Source: Aphelenchoides besseyi
Taxonomy: Eukaryota; Nematoda; Chromadorea; Rhabditida; Aphelenchoididae
Direction: 5' to 3'
Assembly: GCA_024699855.1 (NCBI GenBank)
Contig: JAMPIQ010000002.1
Span: forward strand, 6,634,001 to 6,698,000
Length of the DNA stretch: 64,000 bases
Below, in pieces: positions 1 through 11,493 of this stretch. The translations under genes were made by a program, and so were the position numbers. Numbering within the stretch: position 1 is the stretch's first letter; each line of letters begins with the position of its first letter. The notes below the pieces were generated by a model. The model searched no databases. It saw only the letters and a list, made by a program, of their open reading frames with translations, and was not told the origin of the DNA.

Positions 1-28
1 TCAATCTTCAAATTTTGTTCGAATTTCA

Positions 29-2708
29 ATGCCAAAATCAAACAGTGACTCGACTGAAGATGTTGAACGCGGGACTTCGAAGGCGTCTGATGATCGTTTT
101 CTGCTGCACATCGTTCAAGAAGCGTTGCCTTTGCGGGATTTCAATTCGGAGATTCGGGCACAAAATGATCTCAATCTGATACGCTCAATGACTGTCCTTC
201 TCGACTTAAACGAAAGTGATATTGACATCATTTTGGAACGGTAATCAACAAGAAAAAATTCTAATTTTTAAGTTTGCAGTTTGGTTAATGAAATCGTTTT
301 ACCTGTGGGAGAGCAGTTGGTTTACGTGGAAGTAAGAAAGAAACTACTGAGTTTTACGGATTGCAATAAACCATTTCAAAGTAGTCATTTAATGCTTAAT
401 AAATAATGTGATGGGATATTGTAGTCCCGTGTATCCGACAAAAACTGCAATCAGTTGATTTGGAGAACTCGTGCGCAATTCCAAATCAAAACTGGTTGGC
501 TTTACAGTGAGTTAACAATCATTGGAAGCTAACTGACTCTTTGAATTGTCTAGTTGTTCGTTAGATTCACTTTCAAAGCGCCAAGTTGCAGTAGCGCGAT
601 TGAAGTCTCCAGTTAACTTCGGTGCGGGAGTTGGTGATGTGCAATTCGTAGTTCTAGTCTTGGGCTCCTGTGCTGAAGTAGGCTTATTTGTTAGTTGAGA
701 ATGAACGGACGCCTTCAGAAAGGAGCGAAGTCATCTTTGGAAACGGGTCGAACATTTGCTAGTCTATTTTCTGACCCAACAGTTCGAAATCAACTTTCCG
801 TCGCAAAATCTGGAGCAGAAACAAGAGAATGTCTCAGAAAAGCTGCTCAATTTCTTGCTGATCGGTCGTTGGCAGAAACTGAAAAACGCTCTATCTCGAT
901 GGATACCAAAGAAACGGTAATTGCTCTTAATTTCAAACAACAGAGTGAATTTAGAGTTCTTGGTATTTTGGTAAGGGAATCGTGGAAGATTTTCGTCGAA
1001 GATGGAAATTCTATGCATCTGATTACGTGGACGGTAAACGAACAATCAACTGCCATCAATAAAATTGTTTATAGGAGTTCGAACAACCGGTGATATTCAA
1101 AAGACAATCAGTTCGGCGATCTTCCTTTTGTTTTCCATATTGCCAACAGCTATTGCCTTGGGAATGTTGAACGACAGTAACACACGTGGAAAGATTGGTT
1201 TGCTGATTGTATCTTGTTTACATGATTTTAGCGTTCAGATGTTCGAAAGCAGATTCTGAGTCAACTCATTGCTGGGATTACTTTTTCGTTGGGTGGTGGA
1301 CAACTTTTTTTGATTATGCTTTCAACTGCTCCTATTTCTATTTACATTGATATAATTCAACATATTGCTGACTCACAGGGATATGATTTCTTCAAACTCT
1401 ATACGACTGTTGGTCTATGGTGTTCATTTCTACTTGCTATTTCTGCCTTAACACAAATGAGTGCAATTATGAAATACGCTAAACGGTAGAGTTTGCAATT
1501 TAGTGATTTCGGCATTGAAATTTCAGTTCGTTAGAAGAGCTATTCGGTTTGTTCATTGCGTTGGCGCTCGTTTTTCGCGCGATAACGGCGGCCGTCAATT
1601 CCGTCAATAGCTACGATCCCAACTGTGCTCATGACGAGAACTACAGTGAGAGCTATTCGATTATCTGAAATTAAAATATCGATCTTAAGATCCGCTTGAA
1701 TGTGAGCGCTCAACGGGACTTCTTTTTCTCTTGTTGATGATCGGGACTTTTTGGTTGAGCGTATTCTTGTTTCGTTTCAGAACTTCACCATTTTTATCAC
1801 AAACAAAACGCAATCTCCTCTCCGATTATGCTCTACCAGTCGCTGTTGTTATTATGGCAGCAATTGGAATTTGGGTGTTTGCTGATGTGCCAAGAGAGAC
1901 GTTTAGCTTCGATTCTTCGGCTTCAGTTTTCGTATTCACTTCATTTTGGGATCAGGAATGGAAAGCACATTTGATTGCATTTGGTTTGGGAATCCCGTTA
2001 GCCGTCTTGTTTTTCATGGACCAACTTATCGTTACGAACACGGTCGATAACTCACAAAACAAACTGCAAAAAGGACCGGCGACCAATTGGGATTTGTTTG
2101 TTGTGGCGATTTTGAACACCGTTCTTTCAATTTTGGGTTTACCCTGGTGTCATGGAGCTTTACCACAAGCCTTTTTGCATTTACGAGCTTTGGCTGACAT
2201 CGAGGATCGTCTGGTCGATGGAACTCTTCAGTCCGTGTAAGTATTGAATTGAAATAACAAGAAGAAGAATCGATTTAGTATTGTAAAAAATCGAGAAACT
2301 CGATGTGCCAGTTTGATTGCTCATATAATCATGATCGTGCCTTTTTGTTTGCTCTCTTATTTACAACTTATTCCAACAGCCGTATTTCATGGACTATTTT
2401 TGTATTTAGCATTCACATCCACAGTTGGCAACGAATTCTGTGAGCGTGTGTTTCTTCTCTTCACCGAACAACGTTCTTATCCACCGTATCATTACTTGCG
2501 CCGAGTACCGCAACGAGTAGTTCATTTGTTTACGTTGTTTGAACTAGCCCAGTTATGTCTTCTTTGCTTTATCGGAATCTTCACGCCTTGGACAATTTTG
2601 GAATTGGCATTTCCAGTGATCACATTTCTGTTCATCCCCATTCGCTCTTATGTTTTGCCTTTTTTCTTCCAAGAATCTTATTTAGAAGCTCTGGACGCCG
2701 CACACTGA
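29..2708 (+). CDS. SLC4A11-like (borate / H+ / anion) membrane transporter
   Basis: Eleven exons: 29-240, 280-331, 425-506, 565-677, 719-916, 955-1033, 1075-1197, 1239-1485, 1527-1645, 1690-2236 and 2279-2708. All phases agree, giving about 733 aa. The cytoplasmic N-domain contains the SLC4 stretch ETGRTFASLFSDP. The membrane domain starts at YVDGVRTTGD and includes LNDSNTRGKI, NLLSDYALPVAVV, GLPWCHGALPQAFLHLRALA and YPPYHYLRRVPQR, and it ends LEALDAAH. These match the SLC4A11 branch rather than the classical bicarbonate exchangers. SLC4A11/BOR1-type proteins are plasma-membrane carriers reported to move borate, H+/OH- or water; the substrate here is not shown by sequence. The ATG at 29 is the first possible start in the window and there may be further exons upstream. 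AATAAA lies at 2728. Pinin follows on the same strand. Confidence 0.9.
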
Positions 2709-2976
2709 AAGTGTTTGCAGTCAATTAAATAAACTTTAAAACCGTTGTCCGACATAATTAGTGCAGTTACACTGGAGATTAAGATCCAAGTCCACTGGAC
2801 GACTGTTCCATAGCAACACGTTTACTCGTCAGTCTTGTTCTCGACACGAAATCTTCTCTTGGATAAAAAGCCAAAGAGGAGTAAGCTGTGAAATCGGGAT
2901 GTAAATTTGCGTTCAAATCATTTTTGTTTGAATTTTCAGCCCATTCGACGATCTCTCCGATTACTCCAGGGCATAA

Positions 2977-3856
2977 ATGCCGCGTCCCGCCTTGCCTTCA
3001 AAGGTCGTTCTGCCGATTGAAACTCATTCGCGTAATGAGACGATTTCGAAGATCCGAAAAAGAGAGCGCGGAGAGGATCGAATTCGGTAAACACCTTCGG
3101 TATAATGATGACCTAAGGACCCATATATTGTTCAGAAATCAACGCCTACTTGGCAGTCTACTCGTGGGCACGTTGAATAAGTTCTGCAAAGAAGAGAAAG
3201 CAGTGGCACCAACAGCCGATGTTCAGGTTTTGTAGTCGCGTTGACGGGGCTTTTAATCCTTAATTTTGTAGGTTCAAAAGCAAATGGAAGTGGAAACACG
3301 ATTGGAACAATCGAAGAACGAAGAACGCGAACAACGAATGAAGGAGCGACAGGAACGAATGGCGAAGGAACGCGAACAGGAACAAAAGTTCCACGAAGAA
3401 CGTCGTAAACGAGCTATTCAAATCAACGTTAGTTGGCCCTCAAACGTTTAATAAACAGTTTTGTTTTAGGCCAAAGAAAAAGAACAACATTTTAAGCGAT
3501 TGCAGAATTTCATTCAAACTCAAGCCAAACCTCCGATTTTTTATCTGCCGGCAAAACACACGCTTCGCACCTTGGAATTGCTCAATCAATCATCCAAGAA
3601 CATCGAAGGTTTTAGTTTACCATTTGATGCTATTCATTCAATGGCTTCTGTTTCAGCACTCATTGAAAAATGCCGTGAAGAATATGACATTGACAATGAG
3701 AAGGCGGAGAGGACCGAGGATACGAAAATGGATGAGGACAAAGTTGAGGATGGAAATACCGAGGAGAAGAAATCGGAAGACGGCAACGAGGAGGAGCGTT
3801 CGAAAAGTCGCAGTTCAAAAGATGCCGAAGAATCGGCAATGAATGCTGAGGTTTAG
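2977..3856 (+). CDS. PNN: Pinin (PNN), splicing-associated nuclear protein
   Basis: Four exons, 2977-3086, 3118-3226, 3272-3427 and 3470-3856, give about 253 aa. The pinin/SDK/memA domain is clear: RNQRLLGSLLVGTLNKF corresponds to the conserved RNRRIFGLLMGTLQKF, followed by a long Glu/Arg coiled coil and then AKPPIFYLPAKHT. The tail is acidic and ends in a short serine/arginine stretch. Pinin binds the exon-junction/ASAP-type splicing machinery in nuclear speckles; invertebrate forms are shorter than the vertebrate protein, as here. The first intron would be only 31 nt. Reading through it gives an alternative N-terminus starting at the ATG at 3035, so the start is uncertain. A TTTTCAG acceptor sits 37 nt upstream of 2977, with a GTAAGC donor at 2881, suggesting a spliced 5' UTR. 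Confidence 0.85.
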
Positions 3857-4276
3857 GTACTAAACATTGCAGTTCTGCGTTAATTTGTGAAGATTGGCAA
3901 GTTTAGCGATTGGGTGAGTTATGGAACTCAAATTTTTGTTGTAACGTTTTGTTCAAACACATTGATTTTGCGGTCAAAACTGCTTTAGTGCTCTTCTCTT
4001 AACCTCTTGTGTTTGTGTTGAAAATTCCTTCAGTTTACTAACGTCTTATTGTATAGAAATTCCCACTTAAATTTTGTTGTATCCACTGAACTAAGCGTTC
4101 ATTCTAAGAATTGTTTGTTTGTTGTTGTTTGTCCTTTAAATATAAAAACACTGAATGAATACGCGGAACATCAACTACACTGTCGAAGTGGTCCATTCTG
4201 TGGTGCATTCTATTGCTACGTATTTATGCTTACTGTTCCGAATAAAATTGTTACAATCCCTATCGTGTGTACATGA
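3857..4276. other. Convergent 3' intergenic region, no gene seen
   Basis: This AT-rich stretch lies between the stop of pinin (+) and the stop of ZFYVE19 (-), so it should hold both 3' UTRs. An AATAAA near 4241 could serve pinin. No conserved frame or RNA gene was recognised. Confidence 0.6.
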
Positions 4277-5345
4277 CTATGATTCTTTCTTGTTGGGTTT
4301 TTGCTTGGTTTCCTCGTCACTTGACGAGTTAAGACCTTCGTTTTGATAGCAAGCAAATAGATCAGGCTCCTTCTTTCGTAGTCGTTGTTCAGCTCGTTCC
4401 AAGAGTTCTTTGGCGTCGTCATCAAGTTCCGATTCTGATTCGCTCTCATTTACTACCATCTAAACAAGAAACGTGAATAGTCGATAAACAACTTACCGTT
4501 CGTGGTTTTCGAATCACATCGACTGGTACGTTTCGTAGTGCTGCCAATCTTTCTTCCAAGCCCTCAATAGAGTCTTCAGCGGGCGGCACTGCAAAATAAA
4601 CGTTATCTTAGTAGTTGGCAAATAGCGTTTACCGATTGGCAACTTCAATTCACGAGCCAATTTGTCGTCTTCATTGCTCGCAAACTTGTTGTTTATCAGT
4701 GATTCCACGTTTTCGGAGGGTCGTAGGTTTGCCAAAATCTCCGTTGAGGTCGACGGAATCTCAGCGCTGTCCTTATCGGAAACCATCTAAAACACTCGTT
4801 TCGAATGCGTTTGTTTATCTCACAAATCGCGGGTTTTTGATTTCATCCACCGATCGTCCGGTCAAATTTGCCAATCGAGCAACCAGAGACTCATCTAAAG
4901 AAGTTTAAATAAGGGATAGAAAGAATGTATACCATCATGTTTTGGTTTGCTTTGTGGTTTGTTCACGAGTTTCGGTTTAATCGAATATTGTTGTCTCATA
5001 GATGGCGGCGGCTTGTCGTCATCCCACCATTTTCCATCGTTCTTCGTCGACGATTCATTGCGACTTTTCTCCAACGGCTGAACTACCTAACAAAGTTGAT
5101 GGTTGAGCGAGTTTTTTTACCATTCAACTTACTCCTTTGGTCAAAGTTGTGTAACAAGAGTCACAAACGGGCACCGGTTTATTAGAAAGTCGTGGCAACA
5201 GATGTTTTTTGGTCAAACACTTCTTGCAAAATCCATAACCGCAATTCGAGCAACCGTCCTTGAAAACAGGATTCGTAAAAATATAAATGATACTTACCTC
5301 CCTGTTGAAGAGAGAGTAATTCGTCATACAGTTAGTACACGGCAT
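4277..5345 (-). CDS. ZFYVE19: ZFYVE19 / ANCHR-like FYVE-type zinc-finger protein (abscission checkpoint regulator)
   Basis: Six exons on the minus strand; the first is 5298-5345 and the last ends at 4277. The protein of about 210 aa opens with an FYVE-like finger having eight cysteines in four CxxC pairs: CTNC, CSNC, CKKC and CDSC. Two MIT-interacting-like leucine repeats follow, ESLVARLANLTG and EGLEERLAALRNVP, the hallmark of ANCHR. An acidic tail with ERAEQRLRKKEPDLF comes last. In human cells ANCHR holds VPS4 at the midbody to delay abscission (the NoCut checkpoint). The human C-terminal B-box-like zinc region is not evident, so this copy is shorter. A TTTAG acceptor lies one base before the ATG, and the mL49 stop is only 117 nt upstream, suggesting co-transcription. 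Confidence 0.85.
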
Positions 5346-5462
5346 TCTAAACTCGTCAGTTAAAGCGACATCATCGATTGAAAGTATTAGACGTGCAGAC
5401 GTATTTTCAAAACAATTCAACGTAAACGAACAAGTTTATTTTGACCTAAGTAACAAAACAAT

Positions 5463-6163
5463 CTAAAATCCTTTTTCGTAGACAAAGGCCTCGAGTAGTG
5501 ATCGATCGGCACCACGGACTTTAACTCGTCCCTGAAGTTCGTCAACATGCGTTGCAATTGGTTGTTTTGCACGTTCCTCCAAAAACTCTTTTAGCTCCTT
5601 TTCACAGGCCTAAACTTTCTTCATTCAATTGAAATCAAAAGAATACTTACGAAAAGATCGCCGTAAACACCTTTCAATGTGACCAATTCAATATACTCGT
5701 ACATCATTGTTTTCGGATTGACTTTGTCGCGTCGACGTTCCAGGTGCAGTTGGGGCATGTGATGGCGAGAACGCTTAATATAATACGGCAAATCGGGTGT
5801 GGGATCTGAAAATTGTAACACTTCAATTTTAGAAAAACTGTTTGTCAGAAATCAACCTTTCGGAGGCCTCCAACCGCTGGGCGTCGGCTGATCAACTTTC
5901 GGCATTTCGGGAATCAGTTCGGGTGGTAATAATCGTTCAACGTATTTCCAGTCCACTGGTGCCTCTTCAAATTCAGTCAACGTCTCCTCTAAATCTTAAA
6001 ACGTTAACCACAAAGTCATTGAAACATTACGTTTTGGCGGAAGTGCATGTTTGAACGGATCTTTCCACAACGGCTCTTCGGTTCTCGACGTCGATGAGTT
6101 CAAACGACAGGAACGGAAATGAGCGGATGCATTGAAGGCAACGCGATTTAAAATTCGATTCAT
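5463..6163 (-). CDS. MRPL49: Mitochondrial ribosomal protein mL49 (MRPL49)
   Basis: Four exons, 6031-6163, 5857-5988, 5651-5805 and 5463-5609, with consistent phase, give 188 aa. The N-terminus is rich in Arg, Ser and Asn without acidic residues, as expected for a mitochondrial import signal. The mature part has the family block PTPSGWRPPKDPTPDLPYYI followed by KRSRHHMP and ends AFVYEKGF, the invariant C-terminus of mL49. It is a structural protein of the large mitoribosomal subunit. It sits between RAD50 (180 nt upstream) and ZFYVE19 (117 nt downstream) on the same strand. Confidence 0.92.
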
Positions 6164-6343
6164 TCTATTCGCTGAATTCGAGCATAAGACAACGAATCCG
6201 CGATCGTTTTCACTTCGATCATTGAGCCAAAACACAAAGAATCTCTTCGAAACTATGAACGACTATGCCACTTCTTTGTCCAAGTACGTAGGATAGTTTA
6301 TTTACTGGGAAAATTCGAGATTCAGAATAATTGCATTTTGAGA

Positions 6344-9300
6344 TTACAGTTCCGCAATTCGAACATCATCGGGCTCATTCAAAACCGATCTGTAAATCTT
6401 AATTCGTGAGGTTCCTGTTTCGTCTTTAGTCAGTCCATAGACGAGTTCCGGTCGGCAAGTTGTGTAGAGATGCTCTACCAAACGTATGTCGTGAGTGATA
6501 ACAATGAGTTGCAACGACGATGTTCCATCTGCGTTTTTGCAGGCTTCGAGTAGATCGCGAAGCATCGTGCCCATGTTCTCGACTTTCACAGAATCCAAAT
6601 TCGTTGTTGGTTCGTCCAATGCCAAGATCGAACAATTCGAACCGAAAACTTCGGACAAAGCAATGCGAATCAAAATTGAAGCCAACATCTGAAGATTGAA
6701 ACAATCAATAAGAGAAATCATTACAACCAAACCTTTTGTCCGGCACTACAACGATCTCGCATTTCGAGTTCAGTTTGATCCACAATCATGATGACGGAAT
6801 AATCGTAGGACTTGCGTCTGTCATCTGTTGGCTTGGATCTGCAATTTCGCAGTGTGAAGTCGAAGAAAAAGATCGAAATACCGAATTTGAATGAACTCGA
6901 TGTCGTTTCCCTGGTACACTCGTGGCCAAAGTTCTTGCAGAATTTCGTTGATTTGAATCATCTTTTGATTATGATAGTTGATTATGCTATCATCCACAAC
7001 TTTGGCAAACTTTTGCAAGTCCTGCAAAACACAAGTAAGTTATCGAAGCTAAAATCAAGCTCACGTAAATGGCTCCTTCAAGAATCGCTTTTTGGTGGAC
7101 CTTTTGCTTCAACTTTTTCTTGATGTCGTCCATACTGTCACTTTGCAATAGAGTTCGCAAACTTCGACCTGACAATTCCAATTGATCACGCGCACCAATG
7201 TTTTTCTGAATCTCATTTTGCACCGCTGTAAGTTGACTACTGAACTTGCGAATCTGAATGGCGACATTAATACAACAGAGAATGTTGTTGTGAACTACCT
7301 CTTGACTGATTTCGGCAACAGTACGCAAACCGTTGCTGCGGATTTGTTCGATTTTGAGTTTGAGATTCTCGATTTGTTCATTCGCTTCAAAGTTGGCCAA
7401 GTTGTCTTCGAAATAACGTAGTTGTTGTTGTCGATTATCGCAATCCGCCACAACCGTTGAAAGTCGTTGAATTTCGGCTCGATTTTCTTCGATTTTCTGT
7501 TCAGATTTGGTTAGACGTTCACGAAATTCGTTGACATTTTGGCTTTCCATTTGTCGAGTCAAGCTCGCCACACTTTGCTCAGCCTTCTGAAGCGTAGTGA
7601 CGGTGGCTCGCATCGTTTGAATCGATTCCAAAAGAGTTCCTTGCACCGTTAGAGCATTCTGATCGACGTTCTTTAGCTTTTCTTCTGCTTCACGTTGCTG
7701 TGCACGTAGCGATGGAATCTTCTTGACGGCATTTTGCATTTCCTTCTCCGCTTCAGCCATCTGTTTCTTTTGCTTTTCCAAGTCCTTTTTTGCGGTTTCC
7801 AGTTGAGTTGCTTTGTCGCCCAACGTGAGATTCACAAACCCGCTAAATGTTCCGTTGTTTTGGATGATAAGTCCGTCGAGACGAGTCGTCAACATCTCCA
7901 GATCGGTGACTTCGCCATTAACCTGCGGATAAACATTCAACGTGTTCAACTTTTTCTTCAAAGTCGTCATCGACTTGTCCCGGTCAGTTTGCGTTTGTCG
8001 AATCTCATCGGTTCGTGTGCCGACTTCGTCTTGCAATTTCGACATCCTGAAAAGTTGGTAAGTGCGTTGATTGTCGTCATACTTACCGGTTGGTTGATTC
8101 GTCCATGTTTTTCAGCTCATTTTCCAAACGATGAATCGATGTTCGCAGTTGTGCGATTTCACGACGTTTCTGCGAATCTACGCTCGTAAACTTAGCAATT
8201 TCTTCACGAAGTCCGTCGATGTTTTTTGTGTACACACCGCGATCTTGAGCGTGCGAACTCTAAACATGAACATCTTCGTCGGCTTCCAAACTTGCAGTTA
8301 CCTTGAGAGCTTCCAATTCGTTTTCGTAATTGGCGATTTGATCTTTCAACTTCTGGACGAATTCGTTGGGTTTCGCTTCGATATTGAACTTTTCCGTAGC
8401 CTCGTTCAAAATCGAATTGTAATCGTTTTTGCTTTTATCCAACACCTGAAATTGCTTGTTCCTCTTGTTATCCGCACCTTATACTTACCATTTGTTGTCC
8501 CTCAATTCGACTGACTTGCTGTCGAAGATCGTGTTGTTGTTGTTGAATGGAATTCATTTCGGCTTTCAACTTTTTATGTTCCGCATCAGCTCGTTTCTTT
8601 TCAGCTTCGCTGTTCGCAAAATCACTTGAGTTTTTGAACTGAAAACAAGAATGGAAATGCAATCGAAATCAAGGACTCACGTTGTTCATTTCTTTTAATA
8701 ACTGTTCTTTGGTTCCCGTGTACTTGTCGATGTTACGCAGTCGAGCTTCTTGGATTTTGATCTGATTGGTAAAAGAATCTGGAATCGTCAGATGAAATCA
8801 CAATATTCGTGTTGTTTCCCACCGATTTCCTTCTCCGATGCCGATGCGGTAGCCAACTCTGCTTGAAGTCCTTCGATTGTAGATCGCATTGTCAAGCGTT
8901 CTGCCTCTTTAGTTGATAATAATGCTCGGATGCTTTCCATTTTCTTTCGATTCTCTTCCATTTGCATGTATTGCTAAAACAATTCGATAGCATAACCCAA
9001 TTAAAGAAGAGATATTACCGTAGCCATTTGAGTAACATTCCTTTCGATGTGTGGAAGCTCAGCCAATACCGTTTTCAAATCGATCTCCTAAAAGTTTAAA
9101 TTTGATCAATGAAGTCAAAGGTGACTTTTACGTATTGTTTGCATGCTTTCTTTAAGGTGTCAACAACTTTGACAACCTTTTCCACTTCGAAAATGGCATC
9201 GAATTTGAGTTTCAATTCTTTTGGTTCACTCAACGGCCACGTACTCTCCTCTTGATGACAGAAGATGACGTGTTGAAGAATAGCGGTTGGTACACCAAAC

Positions 9301-9853
9301 AGAACTTCGATCTGAATGTTTGCAATCAACAGTTTATTTGAGTTTATTGTTGTTACCTCTTTGTTGAAGTCGGAGATTTTGGCTGAAACACTTCTCGTTG
9401 CTCCGGCACTGTTCTTGATGTGCAATGTGAACTCATCGGATTTCGTAGTGACCTTGTCATTTTTACTCAATAACGATGCCAATCGTTTTGTTGCCGTGCA
9501 ATGGTTGCCACGAAAATCAACGAACTCCAGTTGAACCATTGCATCCACACGCGACTTTTTCAACAACTGAAAGCACAGCTAAGTGAATTGTTAAAATCCG
9601 CCAACTACCTTGTTGTTGTGAATGAACGAAACCATTTTACCCGCCGGCAAAGATCCGGAAGTAGCATAGTTAAGAGCTTCGATAATCGTCTAGAATGGCA
9701 AGTTATAGATGAGCGCTTTTGGTTCCAACTGACCGTTTTGCCCGTCCCATTTTCTCCTTGAATGATGGTAAGAGGATTGAGAAAGTTGAGGACATGTGGT
9801 TCTTCGCCGATACTGCGAATACCCTGCATTTTGAGTCCAACCAGCCGCGTCAT
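6344..9853 (-). CDS. RAD50: RAD50, ATPase of the MRE11-RAD50-NBS1 DNA break repair complex; zinc hook absent
   Basis: Fifteen exons whose phases all close give 967 aa: 9734-9853, 9609-9689, 9357-9566, 9132-9311, 9019-9087, 8823-8973, 8681-8778, 8489-8638, 8302-8445, 8087-8259, 7299-8046, 7065-7253, 6882-7021, 6733-6838 and 6344-6688. Seen: N-terminus MTRLVGLKMQGIRSIG, Walker A GENGTGKT split across the first intron, Q-loop VIFCHQEE, long heptad coiled coils, ABC signature RDRCSAGQK, Walker B ILALDEPTTNLD and H-loop VITHD. All catalytic motifs are intact. RAD50 tethers and processes DNA ends with MRE11. The usual apex CxxC that binds zinc and joins two RAD50 molecules is missing, and the protein is about 345 aa shorter than the usual 1,312 aa, mostly in the coiled coil. 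There is no frameshift or gap that could hide it. Confidence 0.95.
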
Positions 9854-10349
9854 CTTCGCAGATTGATCTGAAGATCGTCAACAATGAGATTCCACGAATA
9901 AAATGACAAACACGAAAAGTTTCTTCAGCGAGCTGCTTATCCTCAATAAGAAATTTGTGAACTGCAGAAACAAACCTCTGCACTAACGCTGCAGATTCCA
10001 GAAGATCATAAAGACATCAAAAGAATGTTGATAACAATAAGAATTTCTATTGTTTAAACGAACTTTTCGTCGTGTTTGCGTGCAGTTAATTTTAAGATGA
10101 AATGAGAACCATAGAATTGGGAAGTGATCAGTAAAACGAGTTCAAACGACGTTTATTTGAATTTTCCGTTTTATTGCCTATCAACTCGTGGGTTTGCATC
10201 GAAACGAATACGCGGATTTCTCAACTGTCAGTTTGGCGTTTCGTTTTCGCCTCAACTGCTCTTCGACTGTTATTCACGGGTTTGATTACGAAATTTCCGA
10301 GCTCTCCAATTTGTGATTATCATTTCATTTCAGTTATTCGAATTCAACA
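9854..10349. promoter_or_regulatory. Divergent intergenic region between RAD50 and eIF6
   Basis: The region lies between two genes transcribed away from each other, so it should hold both promoters. A TTTCATTTCAG acceptor lies 16 nt before the eIF6 ATG, either the end of a 5' UTR intron or a trans-splice site. No coding frame or other element was recognised. Confidence 0.5.
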
Positions 10350-11129
10350 ATGGCTTTTCGTTGTATCTACGAGTCGAGCAACGACGTTGGAGTGTTCAGT
10401 CGTCTCACCAATTCGTATTGTTTGGTCGGGATTGGGGCATCGGCCAATTTTTACAGTGTGATTGAAGCGGAACTTGCCGACGTCATTCCAGTCATCTACT
10501 GTTCGGTTGCGGGTGTCAAGATCGTGGGTCGTGTCACAACGGGAAATCGTCACGGACTTCTGGTTCCCGACTCAACAACCGATCAAGAGCTTCAACATCT
10601 GCGAAACAGTTTACCCGATGCAGTTCAACTACGAAGAGTCAATGAACGTCTTTCGGCACTGGGAAACGTGGTCGCTTGCAATGATCACGTCGCGATTGTA
10701 CATCCGGATGTGAGCAAAGAACTGGAAGATGCCCTACGTGAAGTCTGCAAAGTTGAAGTTTTCCGGTGAGTGAAATTCGAATTTTGAGTTCAAGTGCTAA
10801 TTTTCAGATTGAGTCTTGGAAATCACGCATTGATTGGTTCCTACGCTTGTATCACTTCTCATGGCGCAATGGTAGCCGCTAAGACTCCACCAGAAACTCA
10901 ACGTGAATTGGCTTCGCTTCTCCAAGTTCCGGTTATTGCTGGCACAGTGAATCGTGGTTCCGAATTGATTGGTGCGGGAGTCTGTGCGAACGATTGGATT
11001 GCATTTACTGGACTGAACACAACGTCGGCCGAACTCTCTGTTCTCGAGAGTATATTCAAGTTGGGTCAAAACACAGCAGCGACAATTTCAACCGATTTGA
11101 GAGATTCGTTAATCGAATCCATGTTATAA
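10350..11129 (+). CDS. EIF6: Eukaryotic translation initiation factor 6 (eIF6)
   Basis: Two exons, 10350-10765 and 10808-11129, give 245 aa, exactly the length of human eIF6. The match is close throughout: [88 protein letters not shown] and [11 protein letters not shown]. eIF6 binds the 60S subunit, stops premature joining with 40S and is needed for nucleolar 60S biogenesis. Its five-fold beta/alpha propeller repeats are complete and nothing is odd. NCAPD2 begins 364 nt downstream on the same strand. An AATAAA is present at about 11277. Confidence 0.97.
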
Positions 11130-11493
11130 ACATTCTCAGTTTTGATATCTCAACTATTTTTGTTGTTTTTGGACCGATTGTTTGTTCCTTTGGGTGTCTG
11201 GGGAAACCCACTTGTTTTTGCGAACGAGCGGTTTTTTCTCGAGTTGTTTGAATTCACTTTTTTGCGGATCGATTTCAATAAACTCGTCAAACTCCCATGA
11301 AGATCGGAACAAAACAATTCGAATAAATGGTTTATGTAAAGAAACAAAAACTGAGAGCTGTTTTTTCGATAACTTGAAAATTTTGCTACGGCAAGTCAAG
11401 AGCGTTGTTTCGATGTTCAATTACGTTTGTTGAAGCAAGCGTTTCGGTCATTTTTTCTATGTCAATTTATTGGGAACAGTTTGACGGGTTTCT
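11130..11493. other. Intergenic eIF6-NCAPD2 spacer, no gene seen
   Basis: The spacer holds the 3' UTR of eIF6 with AATAAA near 11277 and AATAAAT near 11321, and then the start region of NCAPD2. No coding frame was recognised. Confidence 0.6.
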
